DNA from: Microcystis panniformis FACHB-1757
Lineage (GTDB): Bacteria > Cyanobacteriota > Cyanobacteriia > Cyanobacteriales > Microcystaceae
Direction: 5' to 3'
Assembly: GCF_001264245.1 (NCBI RefSeq)
Contig: NZ_CP011339.1
Location: forward strand, 4,836,001-4,900,000
DNA length: 64,000 nt
This document shows positions 38,201-49,600 of the stretch, piece after piece. Positions within the stretch are counted from its first letter, which is position 1. Each line of letters begins with the position of its first letter. Under the pieces are notes generated by a model that was given only the letters and a program-made list of their open reading frames with translations, did not search any database and was not told the origin of the DNA. A program made the position numbers and the translations under genes.

Positions 38201-41200
38201 ATGGTAGGGGACATCTACCATCTTTAAATCAGTCCTTTCCCACCAGTGAAGCTCAACGTCAACTTTGGTTATTAGCTGAATTAGACCGTAATGCTTCAGC
38301 ATCCTATAACGTCACAACATCTCTAGAATTACTAGGTTCTTTAGATGTTTACATTTTAGAAAAAACGATTAATCAAGTTATTAATCGCCATGAAGCTTTG
38401 CGAACCAAAATTATAGAACAAGGAGAATTACAGGAAGTTGTCAATGAAGTTAAAATTAAATTAAACCTCATTGATTTGAAGGATGAAGATAATCCCGAAG
38501 CGACGGCCTTAGCGTTACGATCTCAGTTTTCCCAAAAACCCTTTGACCTGTCGATTGCTCCTTTATTTGCTGTGATTTTAATGCGCTTAAAATCTGACCA
38601 TTATCTGCTCTCTTTAAAAACTCATCATATTGTGGCAGATGGTTGGTCACTAGGATTAATTTTGCAGGAAATTGGTCAACTTTATTCATCCCCAAATAAC
38701 ACAACTAAAGAGGTTCTCACACCACCGATGCAGTTTCGGCAATATTTAACCTTGCGAGCGCAAGAGACGCAAAGTCCGCAAATGTTAGAGCATCGGGATT
38801 TTTGGTTGAAAACCTATCAGGAAGAGCTGCCAACCTTTGAGCTTCCCACCGACTTTCCCCGTCCCGCCGTTAAAACCTACACTGGCGGCCAAGAAAGTCA
38901 AGTCATTCCCTCGGAAGTTGGGCAAAATTTGCAGAAAGTAGGACGCAAAAATAAAGCTACATTATTTATGACGATGTTCGCCGCTTATACTGCTTTTTTG
39001 CGTCGAATTTCTGGCCATAAGGATTTAGTCATTGGTATTCCTATTTCTGGGCGACAAATAGAAGGTAGTGACAACTTAGTAGGCTTTTGTTCTCAATTTT
39101 TACCCCTGCGGATACAAGTCGATGCTACCACCTCTTTTATTGAACATTTACAACACACTAAACAAACCCTGATCGACGCTTTTCGCCATCAGAGTTATAC
39201 TTTAGAGGATTTATTAGCAGCTTTACAATTACCTAGAGATTTTTCTCGTTCTCCTCTCATTTCGGTATCTTTTAACATGGATCCTAGTTTAACTCTGCCT
39301 GAGTTTAAAGACTTAAAAGTATCCTTGCCACCGTCACCGATTGCTTACACCCCTTTTGATCTAGGATTTAACTTAATTGAACTTAATGATAACCTCATTA
39401 TTTACTGCAATTACAATACAGAACTCTTTAAAAAAGAGACAATTAAACAATTTATTGAAAGCTTTGAAATTTTGCTGAGGGGAATCATTGAGGATGCTAA
39501 TCATCTTCTTTATCAGTTACCTTTATTAACCCCAGTCCAACAAGAGAAGTTACTCAGACAATTAACCGGAAAAACTCGCAAACTCCCTGAGAAAGCCACC
39601 ATCATTGATGACTTTGTAGCTCAAGTTAAATTAACCCCTAATGCTCCCGCCCTAATTGCGGGAAAAATTAGCCTTAGCTATCAAGAATTAAATGAAAAAG
39701 TCAATCGTCTTACCCATTATTTACAGCAGGAATATCAGCTAGGTGTAGGAAAAGTGATTGGGGTCATGCTCCAGCGTAATCACAACTTAATCATCGGGAT
39801 TCTGGCTACCTTTAAAACTGGAGCGACTTACGTTCCTATAGACTCTCAATATCCTCACAGTCGCATTGAGTTTATTTTAAAAGATAGTGGCTGTCATGTT
39901 TGCCTAACGGAGAGTAATTTTATCTCTAAGTTACCTGAAAAAATGGAAAAAATTTGCTTAGATAAAATTGATCCTATTGTTGAAAAATATGACAAAGATG
40001 AGCCTAAAATATTTCGCAATTCTAGCCAAACTGCTTATATTTTTTACACTTCAGGATCAACTGGTAATCCTAAAGGAGTCATGGGCCGTCACATCTCAAT
40101 TTTGAATGTTATTCAAAGCTTACGACTTACCTTTGATTTAGATAAACATCCTGAATGGCGCTATATTTTCACAGCTGCTGTTACTCATGATCCATCTATT
40201 CGTAATATTTTTCTCCCCTTAACCATAGGTGCATCCCTATATATGTACGAAATAAAATATATAGGACATTTGGTTTCTTTCCTACAGGAAAATCAAATTA
40301 ATGCCCTACACACCACCCCATCTATCTATCGAGAAATCTTGGGGCTACTTGAACCAGGAGAAACCATTTCCAGCTTAAAATATATCTCGGTAGGAGGGGA
40401 AAAATTAGATCGGGAAACTGCCTTAGCTTTGCGGAAACGTTTTCCAGCAGAAATTATTAGCAATGTCTACGGATCTACAGAAACTTGTGTGGGAGTATCC
40501 CAGTATGAAATCAAGGAAAACTTAGACAGCGAAATCCCCCTCGGTCAAGTTTTCCATAACAATCGCTTAGGGGTTCTTGATGAATTTAATAATCCCGTTC
40601 CCCTCCATGTAATCGGCGAAATTTGTGTAGAAGGTGCCGCCCTAGCATCGGGTTATCATAACCAACCCGAAATGACTCAAGAAAAATTTAAACCTAGCTT
40701 TCTTGATGAGACACAAACTCTCTTTAGAACCGGCGATTTAGGCAAGCAAACTGCTCCGGGTATCATTGAGTTTATGGGACGAAAAGATAATCAAGTTAAG
40801 GTCAATGGTTATCGAATTGACCCCGGAGAAATTGAATATCAATTGACTCGTTATGCTCCCATTGAAAGAGCGATTGTTTTACCCGTTCAAGTTAATAATC
40901 AAACTCAATTATCTGCTTACTGTCAAACAGACAAAACTCTAGAAATTGCTGAGATTCGAGAATTACTTGCCAAATTTTTACCAGTTTATATGATTCCGAG
41001 TTACTTTATTTTTTTAAAGCAATTCCCCTTAACTCGACATGGGAAACTTGACCTGCACTCCCTGAGAGAACTCAGAGAAACTGGTAAATCTCTGGTGAAT
41101 TCTAATTATGTTGCACCCCGGAATTATTTAGAATCCAATCTCGTTAGTATCTGGGAAAAAATTCTCTCTAAACATCCTATCGGTATTTTTGATAACTTCT

Positions 41201-42750
41201 TTGAAATTGGCGGTCATTCTCTACTCTTATCAAGGGTTGTAACCCGGGTTCATAAAGAACTAAATGTATCCGTAAAATTGGCTGACTTCTTTAAAGTTCC
41301 AACCATTGCTGGATTGGCGACTTTAATCTCCCAGACTCAATACAATTATCAAGAACCCATTTCGGCAATTCCCCCCCAAAAATCCTATCCGATGTCTCAT
41401 GGTCAGCGTCGTCTTTGGGCTTTAGAATTTCTAGCTCAAAATCATAATGCTTACGGAATGCCCAGTGCTTATCAATTCAAGGGCAATCTCAATATTGATG
41501 CTTTTGAAAATGCCTTTCAACAGTTAATTCAACGCCATGAAATTTTGCGAACCACCTTTACTTTAATCAATAATCAACCCCGTCAAGTTGTCCATAATCA
41601 AATGAACTTTGTCATTAAACAAATAGACCTGACAGCTTATGTTAGCACAGAACAAGAAAACTTGATCGAAGAAGCGATCAGCCATAATGCCAAAACGACT
41701 TTTGATTTAGAAGTCGGACCGTTACTTAAAGTTAACTTACTCAAACTAAGCCAAGAGAATTACATCGTCTTGTTTAATATGCACCATATCATTTCTGATG
41801 GTTGGTCAGCAGGGGTTTTAATTAAAGATTTCCTCAGCCATTATCACGCCTATGGACAAGAAAATTCCCAATTAATGCCCCCTCTCAGAATTCATTATAA
41901 AGACTATACTTCTTGGCAAGAAAGTCAATTAGAAACCTCGAAACTTCAAGATCAACGGGATTACTGGTTAGCTAAATTAACTCCTGTCCCTGTGCGTCTT
42001 AACTTACCTGTTGATTATCCGCGCCCACCTGTTAAAAGTTTTCAAGGAAATACAATTACATGGCAACCTGAACCCGAATTGATCGATACTTTTGAGAAGT
42101 TAATTAAAGCACAAGAAGCCAGTTTATTTATGGGTTTAGTTAGTTTGGTTAAGAGTTTTCTATTCCGTTATACTGAGCAAAATGAAATTACAATCGGCTC
42201 TGCTATCGCCGGCAGAAATCATCCTGATTTAGAAGATCAAATCGGATTTTATGTTAACACTCTCGTCCTGCGGGATCAGATAGCAGATCACGACAGTTTT
42301 ACGGATGTCCTTAGCAAAGTAAAAACCACCACTTTAGAGGCTTATGATAATCAAGACTATCCCTTTGATCAGATAGTATCTGATTTGAATTTACAACGAG
42401 ATCCTAGCCGGAATGCTCTCTTTGATGTGGCAATTGTCCTGCAAAATAATCAAAATATAGATCTGGCATTGAACGGAATTACAGTTAACTCCATTGACCC
42501 AAAAATGATTACCGCTAAATTTGATTTAGAATTTATCTTTGTTGAGGAAGAAGAACTTTATCTCAAGCTAATCTACAACACAGATATATTTATCCATGAG
42601 CGAATTTTATTGATCATAGATTTGTTCAAAAACTGGCTGGAGCAAGTTTTAAAATTTGCCCATGAACCTTTGATAAACTTATCCTTAGCTTCCTCAGAAA
42701 ATCTTATTCAAGAGGGGCAGGAACTGTTCACAGAAGACTTTAATTTTTAG
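32287..42750 (+). CDS. mcyE: McyE, hybrid PKS-aminotransferase-NRPS
   Basis: McyE completes Adda (last extension, C-methylation and amination of the beta carbon) and joins it to the gamma-linked D-glutamate. In 3487 residues: KS (DAACASS near 205), AT (GHSVGEY near 645; TQAFHSP instead of HAFHSP), ACP (LGADSI near 967), C-methyltransferase (LEIGGGTGAT near 1209), a PLP aminotransferase of the glutamate-1-semialdehyde type (GKAIGGGLP with the PLP lysine near 1778), C1 (HHIVADGWS near 2116), A (YTSGSTGNPKGV near 2588), PCP (FFEIGGHSLLL near 2973) and a terminal C2 (HHIISDGWS near 3167). The A pocket reads DPRHSGVVGK, the code I know for glutamate in McyE. The terminal C domain matches the absence of a full C domain at the start of McyA. 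Confidence 0.96.
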   Translation: MVESIDYKKLMATTLSKMEVMQARINELETRQSEAIAVVGMACRFPGGINSPEKYWSFCQAGLDAIVEVPKSRWDISELYSQEPTLGKMNTAYGGFLQENITEFDARFFSISAREAASMDPQQRLLLEVAWEALENANLPLKNLADNKVGVFVGITSIDHALKVYGTNYDQIDSFFGTGNALSAAAGRLSYFLNLHGPCLSIDAACASSLVAVHQGIRSLRNRECELALVGGVNLILEPAITISLSQSGMMSPDGRCKTFDASANGYVRGEGCGVLILKTLSEAQKNGDHILALLRGSAVNHNGAAAGLTVPSGPAQQELLRQALADARIVPEDVSYIEAHGTGTSLGDPIELNAIASVYGKRSDPLYVASVKTNIGHLEAAAGMAGIIKTILILQQGEIPSHLHFQSPNPLINWEDHPIKIPTQNIPWPNNNKVPIAGVSSFGFSGTNAHVIVQQAPVSKISEIQQQIPSHLLTLSAHNKTALKELATRFHTLLESHPEIGDICYSAAVGRIDLPERLAIVGDTCPELQQRLTAFAEEKPLDDLTFYQRFTSEKSPKIVFLFTGQGACYPGMGHQLYQTQPTFRQYIDQCAEILAKYLDHPLTEILFGEQTDLLNQTAYAQPAIFALEYSLTMLWKSWGITPSLLIGHSVGEYVAACIAGVFSLEAGLALVVKRGQLMQTTTSGKMASIFADEETVISLIKNYTQTVSIAAINHPQQIVIAGESASIEEVISTCKKQKIPAQYLPVTQAFHSPLMEPILKEFEKEARQISYQRPQILLLSGLDGEVLENAPDATYWSKQCREPVRFLSSLITAFNKGYNLFLEVGPRPILAEQGRRYKDEFIWLSSLNRGLDNWQTILSALGQLYLNGAPFNPEQFNRNYGYKKVRLPNYPFQRKPFQFQPNPRTENQSIDKIFLDAQTSNLTDTETTVFNMQKHQQEIRNQLKSILALLLKEDENELPEDETLLNLGADSIILTDFSRKIEEKFQVKVKIDQLFTDLQTLVDIAEYLCQFVKEKPLENASEITAKVIDDETELSNYLQVIDQLQPIATAYIIKALESLGKKLNQGEQWTIETLRQTLPVAPKYHILLNRYLQDLEQANILHNQGNIWTVKNLPESFSLPQALQKLEKTCPSAKPELEMLQRCGENLAEVLKGNMDPLTLIFPEGSVAHAESIYGNSPVSRLMNQRVAQAINQILTNFSNSDRPYQILEIGGGTGATSEAILHHLNLDHVTYSFSEVSPFLLHQARQKFQKKYNLNFHQLDIEKSPISQGIPAHNYHIVVAANVLHATRNITETLTHIRELLRPGGYLVLLETVENNSWLNLTFGLTPGWWRFQDQELRSDTPLLRGENWCSVLKSCGFATANSFSKQNNIPINNGQELILACVPDEPLSIPARTKLTVSGESSGKEALMMAQLQSLKDLKDLHEKTIIKQLEVLQTATVSPSIAPEILTNQTQIIPAQSSKIETYPPVSQEKPKSPEKPSSPNLNPLALKLTENKSLTEQQQAFIQNLQSIYNQKTAKSKAYSQNSRKTMVDVKPTIDFRMALKEFQYPIVSESAQGAYFKDIDGNNYIDLAMGFGVNFFGHSPDFVIEAVQEQMNRGIGLGMQSNLAAETAALISEMGRVERVAFSNTGTEAIMAAVRIARSRTKRQKIVMFAGSYHGTFDGILARVGEDKTTTQPLSLGTPLGMVEDIIVLSYGVEESLDIIATHADDLAAVLVEPVQSRKPDLQPQEFLQKLRQITHKKGITLIFDEIITGFRIAPGGAQEWFNVEADIVIYGKAIGGGLPISMICGKADFLDTVDGGFWQYGDDSHPQTELTAFGGTFCRHPLALAACRAVLLHLQENSPTIQEKVNQLTHRLATEVNQFFQEIGIPIRVVNFGSLFRFEPFGAYSIFLQPIELPLFYYLLNLQGIYTWEKRVCFLSTCHTNEDIDKVIVAVKEAITELQQAGFFANAKRPQVKKEEKKPLSEDEDGRGHLPSLNQSFPTSEAQRQLWLLAELDRNASASYNVTTSLELLGSLDVYILEKTINQVINRHEALRTKIIEQGELQEVVNEVKIKLNLIDLKDEDNPEATALALRSQFSQKPFDLSIAPLFAVILMRLKSDHYLLSLKTHHIVADGWSLGLILQEIGQLYSSPNNTTKEVLTPPMQFRQYLTLRAQETQSPQMLEHRDFWLKTYQEELPTFELPTDFPRPAVKTYTGGQESQVIPSEVGQNLQKVGRKNKATLFMTMFAAYTAFLRRISGHKDLVIGIPISGRQIEGSDNLVGFCSQFLPLRIQVDATTSFIEHLQHTKQTLIDAFRHQSYTLEDLLAALQLPRDFSRSPLISVSFNMDPSLTLPEFKDLKVSLPPSPIAYTPFDLGFNLIELNDNLIIYCNYNTELFKKETIKQFIESFEILLRGIIEDANHLLYQLPLLTPVQQEKLLRQLTGKTRKLPEKATIIDDFVAQVKLTPNAPALIAGKISLSYQELNEKVNRLTHYLQQEYQLGVGKVIGVMLQRNHNLIIGILATFKTGATYVPIDSQYPHSRIEFILKDSGCHVCLTESNFISKLPEKMEKICLDKIDPIVEKYDKDEPKIFRNSSQTAYIFYTSGSTGNPKGVMGRHISILNVIQSLRLTFDLDKHPEWRYIFTAAVTHDPSIRNIFLPLTIGASLYMYEIKYIGHLVSFLQENQINALHTTPSIYREILGLLEPGETISSLKYISVGGEKLDRETALALRKRFPAEIISNVYGSTETCVGVSQYEIKENLDSEIPLGQVFHNNRLGVLDEFNNPVPLHVIGEICVEGAALASGYHNQPEMTQEKFKPSFLDETQTLFRTGDLGKQTAPGIIEFMGRKDNQVKVNGYRIDPGEIEYQLTRYAPIERAIVLPVQVNNQTQLSAYCQTDKTLEIAEIRELLAKFLPVYMIPSYFIFLKQFPLTRHGKLDLHSLRELRETGKSLVNSNYVAPRNYLESNLVSIWEKILSKHPIGIFDNFFEIGGHSLLLSRVVTRVHKELNVSVKLADFFKVPTIAGLATLISQTQYNYQEPISAIPPQKSYPMSHGQRRLWALEFLAQNHNAYGMPSAYQFKGNLNIDAFENAFQQLIQRHEILRTTFTLINNQPRQVVHNQMNFVIKQIDLTAYVSTEQENLIEEAISHNAKTTFDLEVGPLLKVNLLKLSQENYIVLFNMHHIISDGWSAGVLIKDFLSHYHAYGQENSQLMPPLRIHYKDYTSWQESQLETSKLQDQRDYWLAKLTPVPVRLNLPVDYPRPPVKSFQGNTITWQPEPELIDTFEKLIKAQEASLFMGLVSLVKSFLFRYTEQNEITIGSAIAGRNHPDLEDQIGFYVNTLVLRDQIADHDSFTDVLSKVKTTTLEAYDNQDYPFDQIVSDLNLQRDPSRNALFDVAIVLQNNQNIDLALNGITVNSIDPKMITAKFDLEFIFVEEEELYLKLIYNTDIFIHERILLIIDLFKNWLEQVLKFAHEPLINLSLASSENLIQEGQELFTEDFNF

Positions 42751-42781
42751 TCAACAGCGATTACACTAGCAGGATATTTTA

Positions 42782-43537
42782 ATGAAGACAAAACTACCGA
42801 TTCTTGGCGTTTTAGGTGGTATGGGACCAGTGGTTACTGCCGAATTTCTGAAGTCGATTTATGAATATAATCCTTTTATTGATAAGGAACAAGAAGCCCC
42901 TAATGTTATCGTTTTTTCCCTTCCCTCTGCACCTGATCGCACAGGTTCTATTGATAGTGGAAAAGAAAGAGAATTTATTGATTTTATTCAAGTCAATCTG
43001 GAACATCTCAATAAACTGGCTGATTGCATAGTCATTGGCTGTTGTACGGCTCATTATGCTCTACCTCAGATTCCCGAAAATCTGAAGGATAAACTTATTT
43101 CCTTAATTAAAATAGCGGACCAAGAACTCCAAGAATATAATAAACCTACCCTTTTACTTGCTAGTACAGGGACTTACCAGAAAAAATTATTTCATGAAGG
43201 CTGCACCACCGCAGATCTGATTATTTCTCTCTCAGAAATTGATCAAAAGTTGATTCATGAAATGATCTATAAAGTGCTAAAAAGAGGACAGGATCCGTTA
43301 AGTATTCTTAGGGATATAGAAGCATTATTAGAGAAATATAACACTCGCTCCTATATTTCTGGGTGTACCGAATTTCATCTCTTAACAAAATCTCTCAAAC
43401 TCAAAGGAATTGACTCCATTAAAGCGATCGATCCTTTAAGTACCATCGCTCAAAACTTTTCTCAGTTAATCATCAAACAAGCTCAGGTAGATCTAGTGAC
43501 CGACTGCCATCAGCCTTCAAACCCAAAAAGCCCTTGA
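42782..43537 (+). CDS. mcyF: McyF, aspartate/glutamate racemase
   Basis: McyF belongs to the Asp/Glu racemase family and is thought to supply the D-configured acidic residue (D-MeAsp or D-Glu) of microcystin. Its 251 residues match the usual family length. Both catalytic cysteines are present: Cys in IGCCTAHYALP near residue 82 and Cys in ISGCTEFHLL near residue 195. The N-terminus ILGVLGGMGPVVT is a typical start of this fold. The ATG lies 7 nt after an AGGA. It follows mcyE by 31 nt, so it belongs to the same transcript, and precedes mcyG by 132 nt. Cytoplasmic, cofactor-independent. Confidence 0.94.
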   Translation: MKTKLPILGVLGGMGPVVTAEFLKSIYEYNPFIDKEQEAPNVIVFSLPSAPDRTGSIDSGKEREFIDFIQVNLEHLNKLADCIVIGCCTAHYALPQIPENLKDKLISLIKIADQELQEYNKPTLLLASTGTYQKKLFHEGCTTADLIISLSEIDQKLIHEMIYKVLKRGQDPLSILRDIEALLEKYNTRSYISGCTEFHLLTKSLKLKGIDSIKAIDPLSTIAQNFSQLIIKQAQVDLVTDCHQPSNPKSP

Positions 43538-43669
43538 CCATCGCACCTCTATCAGGTACAATTCAAACTTGAGTTGATCACTTCTGACTTTTAACTTGTG
43601 CGTAGCGATATACTGGCTCATCAGGTTTTCAAGATTATTCCTATTTTTGATCAAGAGGTGTAAAAAAAA
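43538..43669 (+). other. mcyF-mcyG intergenic spacer
   Basis: This AT-rich 132-nt gap contains no ORF. An AGAGGTG about 10 nt before the mcyG ATG is a plausible ribosome binding site. An internal promoter is possible but not demonstrated by sequence. Confidence 0.35.
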
Positions 43670-46600
43670 ATGTCTAAGCATTCAATCAGTTTTGGAGGAC
43701 AATTGGAAGATAATTGGCGGACTCTGTCAGAAGTCTTAGAAACTGCCACTAAACATAATAATCATGGAATTACTTATATTAAAAATGACGCAACTGAATA
43801 TTTTCAGAGTTATCAAGACTTATATCAAGATGCTCTCGTTATTTTAAATGGACTGGAACAAAAAGGGATAAAATTAGGGCATAAAGTCATTCTACAAATT
43901 GCCAAAAATCAAGACTTTATTCCCGCACTATGGGCTTGTTTTTTAGGGGGAATTATTCCAGTTCCTTTGACCGTTGCTCCTAGCTATGATCTGGAAAATT
44001 CTGCCGTCAAAAAACTAGAGAATGTTTGGAAAATTTTAGACAATCCTTTGATATTATCCGACAGTGAGCTAATTACTGAAATTGAAAAATTAGGAACTTC
44101 CTCTCATCTAGAAGGGTGGCAAGTTATCTCAGTTAATGAACTCAGAAAAGCCCCCTCTAAAGTCCATCAATTGCCGATTCTTGATCCACAAGCTCCAGCC
44201 TTATTACTCTTTACTTCGGGTAGTACCGGTATGCCCAAGGGAGTAATATTAACTCATCATAATATTCTGTCCATGACTGCTGGTACAGTGGCGATGAACC
44301 ACTTTACCCAACAAGAAGTTACCCTTAATTGGATGCCTTTGGATCATGTAGGAGCTATCGTATTTTTAGGAATTATGGCGGTAGATTTGGCTTGTGATCA
44401 AATTCATGTTCCCATGGAATTAGTCCTACGCCAACCCCTGCAATGGTTAGAACTCATTCAAAAGCATCAAGTAAGCATTTCTTGGTCTCCTAACTTTGCA
44501 TTTTCCTTAATTAATCAACAGGCCGAAGAACTTAAGCACGTCTCTTATAACCTCTCCTCAATGAAATTTTTAGTGAATGCTGGCGAGCAAGTTTCAGTAA
44601 AAACTATTCGCCTATTCTTAGAAATTCTCGAAAAACATCAACTACGGGAGAGAGCGATTAAACCAGCTTTTGGCATGACTGAATCCTGTTCTGGGATTAC
44701 TTGGTCAGCCGGTTTAAGTAAAAATGAACTCACCGAAGAAAATAGTTTTGTCTCTCTAGGAAAGCCGATTCCTGGAGCAACTATCCGGATAGTCGATCAG
44801 GAAAATAATCCTTTACCTGAAAGAGAAATTGGAAAGCTTCAAATTCAAGGTAATTCTGTTACTAAAGGATATTACAATAATACTGAACTCAACCAGGAAG
44901 TTTTTCAAGAAGGGTGGTTTACTACGGGAGATTTGGGGTATTTATTTAAGGGCGAACTCTTTATTACTGGGCGAGAAAAACAAGAAATTATAATTAATGG
45001 TGTTAATTACTTTGCCCATGAACTTGAAACAACAATCGAAGAATTAGAAGGGGTTAAAGTATCTTATACAGCCGCCTTTGCCGTCTTTGATCAAAGTCGA
45101 GAAACTGACTTATTAATTATTACTTTTAGCCCAGAATCTGAGCAATTTGAACAGGGGATAAAAGTTGTTAGAAAAATTCGCAGTCATGTAACCCAAAAAT
45201 TCGGGATTGCTCCAGCTTATGTCATTCCAATAGACAGAAATTTAGTTCCTAAAACCTCTATTGGCAAAGTTCAAAAATCTAAATTAAAAAAGGATTTTGA
45301 ACAGGGATTATTTAGCAGCCGTATCCAAGAAATAGATCAATATTTAGCAAAAGAGCGTCAGAAAAATCAAACCTTACCTCAATCAGAAAATGAACGTCAA
45401 ATAGCAGCAGTTTGGAGTGAAGTTTTACAGTTAACCTCAGTTGGTTTAGAGGATAACTTCTTTGAACTAGGGGGACATTCTATACACTTAATCCGAGTTC
45501 AAAATGAACTTGAAAAACTTTTTAACCGTCAGCTATCCCTTGCTGAAATGTTTAAAAATCCTACCGTTGCCACCCTAGCCCGTTTCTTAAGCGAAGAATC
45601 AAATACTAATCAAGTTATAGCACAAAAAAGCCGTCAACGTGCCGAAAATCGGAGCCGTCGCCATAATCAAACCCATGACATTGCAATTATTGGTATGGCG
45701 GGGCAATTCCCAGGGGCTAAAAATTTAACAACCTTTTGGGAAAATTTAAAAAATGGAATCGAAACTATCTCTTTCTTTTCTGAAGAAGAATTACAAGAAT
45801 CGGGAGTGTCTCCAGAACTCTCGAATCAGCCTAATTATGTTAGAGCTAGACCAATTCTCGAGCAAGTTGAATACTTTGACAGCGAATTTTTTGGCTATAC
45901 AGATAGAGAGGCAGAATTACTAGACCCTCAGCAACGTTTACTGCTTGAATGTAGTTGGGAATGTTTAGAAAACGCCGGTTATAATCCTAATACTTATCAA
46001 GGATCAATTGGTATATTTGCTGGCGCAAGTATGAACACCTATTTGATAAATAATTGTTATCCTAATCGGGGTAAATTAGATAGTAATGACGAGTTACAAC
46101 CCTTCACACTAGATTCAATGGGAGGGTTTCAAACAATGGTAGCTAATGACAAAGACTATTTAACAACGCGAATTTCTTATAAACTCAACTTACATGGTCC
46201 GAGCGTTAATGTTCAAACCGCTTGTTCTACTGGATTAGTTGTAGTTCATCTCGCTTGTCAGAGTCTCATCAGTGGAGAAAGTGATATGGCTTTAGCTGGA
46301 GCTGCTTCAATTAATTCTCCTCAAAAAATTGGTTATTTATATCAAGAAGGACTGATTATGTCTCCTGATGGCCATTGTCGCGCCTTTGATGCTGAAGCAA
46401 AAGGGACTATTTTTGGCAGTGGAGTAGGAGTAATTATGCTCAAAAGATTGTCAGATGCTTTAGCCGATCATGACCATATTTATGCAGTTATTAAAGGCTC
46501 TGCTATTAATAATGATGGTGGCCAAAAATTAGGATTTACTGCCCCCGGTGGAGAGGGTCAAATTGCTGCCGCTACGGAGGCCTTAGCCTTTGCTGGTGTT

Positions 46601-49600
46601 GATGCTAATACAATTAGTTTTGTGGAAGCTCATGGCACAGGAACCCCCCTTGGAGATCCCATAGAAGTTGATGCTTTAGCTAAAGTTTATCAGGGGGCAA
46701 ATGAGGGAGAATGTGTTTTAGGTTCAGTAAAAACCAATATCGGACATATGCAGATTGCTTCTGGTATTGCTGGTTTAATGAAAGCGACTTTGTCCCTCAA
46801 ATATAAGATTATTCCACCTACATTACATTTCCAAAATCCTAACCCTCAAATTAATTTTTCTCAGACTCCTTTTTATATTAATAATGAAGCTATTTCTTGG
46901 ACTACTAAGCAAGACAAGGACGAAAAATTACCCCGACGGGCAGGGGTAAACTCTTTAGGTATTGGCGGGGTTAATGCTCATGTTATTCTAGAAGAAGCTC
47001 CTCCCATTATTCCTCAAGACAATCAGAGCAAACGTCCCTATCATTTGCTCACCCTTTCCGCTCGAACCGAACCAGCTTTAAAAGAGTTAGTAAGTCGCTA
47101 CATAGACTTTTTAGAAAGTCAACCTGAAAAGGATATGTCTGATGTAGTATTTACGGCAAATACAGGCCGAGTTCATTTCTCAAATCGGTTAGCCTTAACT
47201 GGCTATAAAAACAGTGATTTTATTGAACAATTACGTCAGTTCAAGCAACTAGATTATCAGTCAACTATTCATGGTATAGTTGATGAAAAAAGACCGCCTA
47301 AAATTGCCTTTTTATTTACAGGACAAGGTTCTCAATATGCAGGGATGGCTCATCAACTCTATCAGACTCAACCCACCTTTAGAAAAACTTTAGATGCAGG
47401 GGAAAAATACTATCAAAAACTAACGGGTAAATCCCTACTAAACGTCGTATTTGCCGATACAGATGACCCCTTAAACCAAACCGCTTATACCCAACCGGCA
47501 CTATTTCTGATTGAAGTTGCTCTCGCTCAATTATGGCATTCTTGGGGAATTCAACCAGCCGCTATTTTAGGCCATAGTTTAGGAGAATATTCAGCTGCTT
47601 GTTTTGCTGGTGTTTTTGATCTTGAAAGTGGCTTAAAACTGGTCAGCCATCGAGGCAACTTGATGGGGCAATTACCCCAAAATCAAGGGGAAATGGCCGC
47701 TATTTTTCTCGATAAAAACTCAGTTATTGAGCATTGCCAAAGTCAGGGAATAAAAATCGCTATTGCTGCCATTAACGCAGAACAACATACCGTTATTTCT
47801 GGAGAAAAAAACGTAATTCAAAAACTCTGTAACCATTTTACTAATTCCGGGGTTAAAGTTCGTCAACTTAAAGTTTCTCATGCTTTTCACTCCCCTTTAG
47901 TAGAACCAATGGTTGCAGAATTTAAAACGATTCTTCAAGAGATTTCTTTCAGTCAACCTCAAATTTCTCTGGTCTCTAACCTAACAGGAGAAATTGCTGA
48001 TGACAGCATTATGACTCCTCAGTATTGGCTTCAACATTTACTAAATACGGTACAATTTCATCAAGGGGCTTTATTCCTACAATCTCTCGGATGTGATACC
48101 TTTATTGAAATTGGACCTCAACCTATTCTCTCAGGAATTGTTCAATCATCCCTATCTTCATCTGAACCTCTAACTCTACCCAGTTTACGCTCAGGATTTT
48201 CTGATTGGCAAGTTTTATTAGAAAGTCTGGGCAAACTTTATGTTCGCGGTGCAAAGATAGACTGGTTTAGTTTTGATCAAGACTATCATCCTAGACGATG
48301 TGCTTTACCTACTTATCCCTTTCAAAAACGTCAACACTGGATTCCTTTAAAAACCCCATCTGCAACTGTTCCACAGGAATCTAATCTAGTCAAAATGTTA
48401 TCTGAAAAGGACAAAAATACTTTGCTGCAAACCCTCTTAGAAACAGGTCATTATTCTGAAGATGAAAAACCAACAATATCCGCCATTGTTCAACAGTTGA
48501 TTAAACTGTATTATCAAGAAAAAGAGGACTTTGATTTTGCCAAATTACTTTATCAAGTAGCTTGGCTTCCCTGGGATTTAGCTAACGGTAAGCTAGAAAA
48601 TCTGACCAGCCTTAAAACGGATTTAGAGGTTTACTTAGAACCCCAATTACAATCCTCAGAATTGATGGGAGTTTCTCGCGCTTTTTCTGAAATGGAAAAA
48701 CTGGCGGCTGACTTTGTTGTTAAAGCTCTGAAAGATTTAGAACTCTTTCAAATGAATACCTTTCTTGATCCCGATCAAAGTTTTATTCAAGCTGGACTCA
48801 AACAAGAATATAAATCTTTCTGGAATTATGTTCTAGAAATATTAGCGAAAGTCGGCATTTTAGAAAAGCAAAATACCCGATGGAAAATTGTTAAAGAACC
48901 TGAACAATCTAATCCTGATTTAGCGGTAGAAGATTTAATCAATCATTATCCTAATGCTCAAATAGAACTCAATCTATTTCGACAAGTTGCCACAAATTTA
49001 GCGGCCATTATTACGGGAAAAATATCTCCTTTATCTATCCTATTTTCTCAAGATGGACAAGGAGGAGCCAGCGAATTTTATAAAAATACATCTTCGGCAA
49101 AAATTCTCAATCTGGGTATCTCTAAAACCGTTGAACTTCTCCTCTCAAGTTATGCTCCCTCAGCCTCCCTCCGCATTCTCGAAATTGGTGCGGGAACTGG
49201 AGCTACAACCCAACAGGTTCTTAAAGCTTGTAACTCTCGTCAAATTACCTACACATTCACTGATGTTTCCCCCTTCTTTCTAGAGAAAGCTAGAGATAAT
49301 TTGGCTGAATTTTCTGGACTAGAATACAAAGTTCTCGATATTGAAAAAGATCCGAAATTACAAGGGTTTTGCTGTCATTCTTATGACTTGATTATCGCAG
49401 CTAATGTCTTACACTCTACCGCCAATTTACAAGAGGAAACCTTGCCTCATATTCAAAGTTTACTACGTCCAGGCGGTCATTTATTACTGTTAGAATTAAC
49501 TCAGCAATCTTCCTGGATTGATTTAATCTTTGGTGTGACTCAAGGTTGGTGGCGTTTTAGCGATTATCATTTGCGCCCAAATCATCCTATAATTACAGCA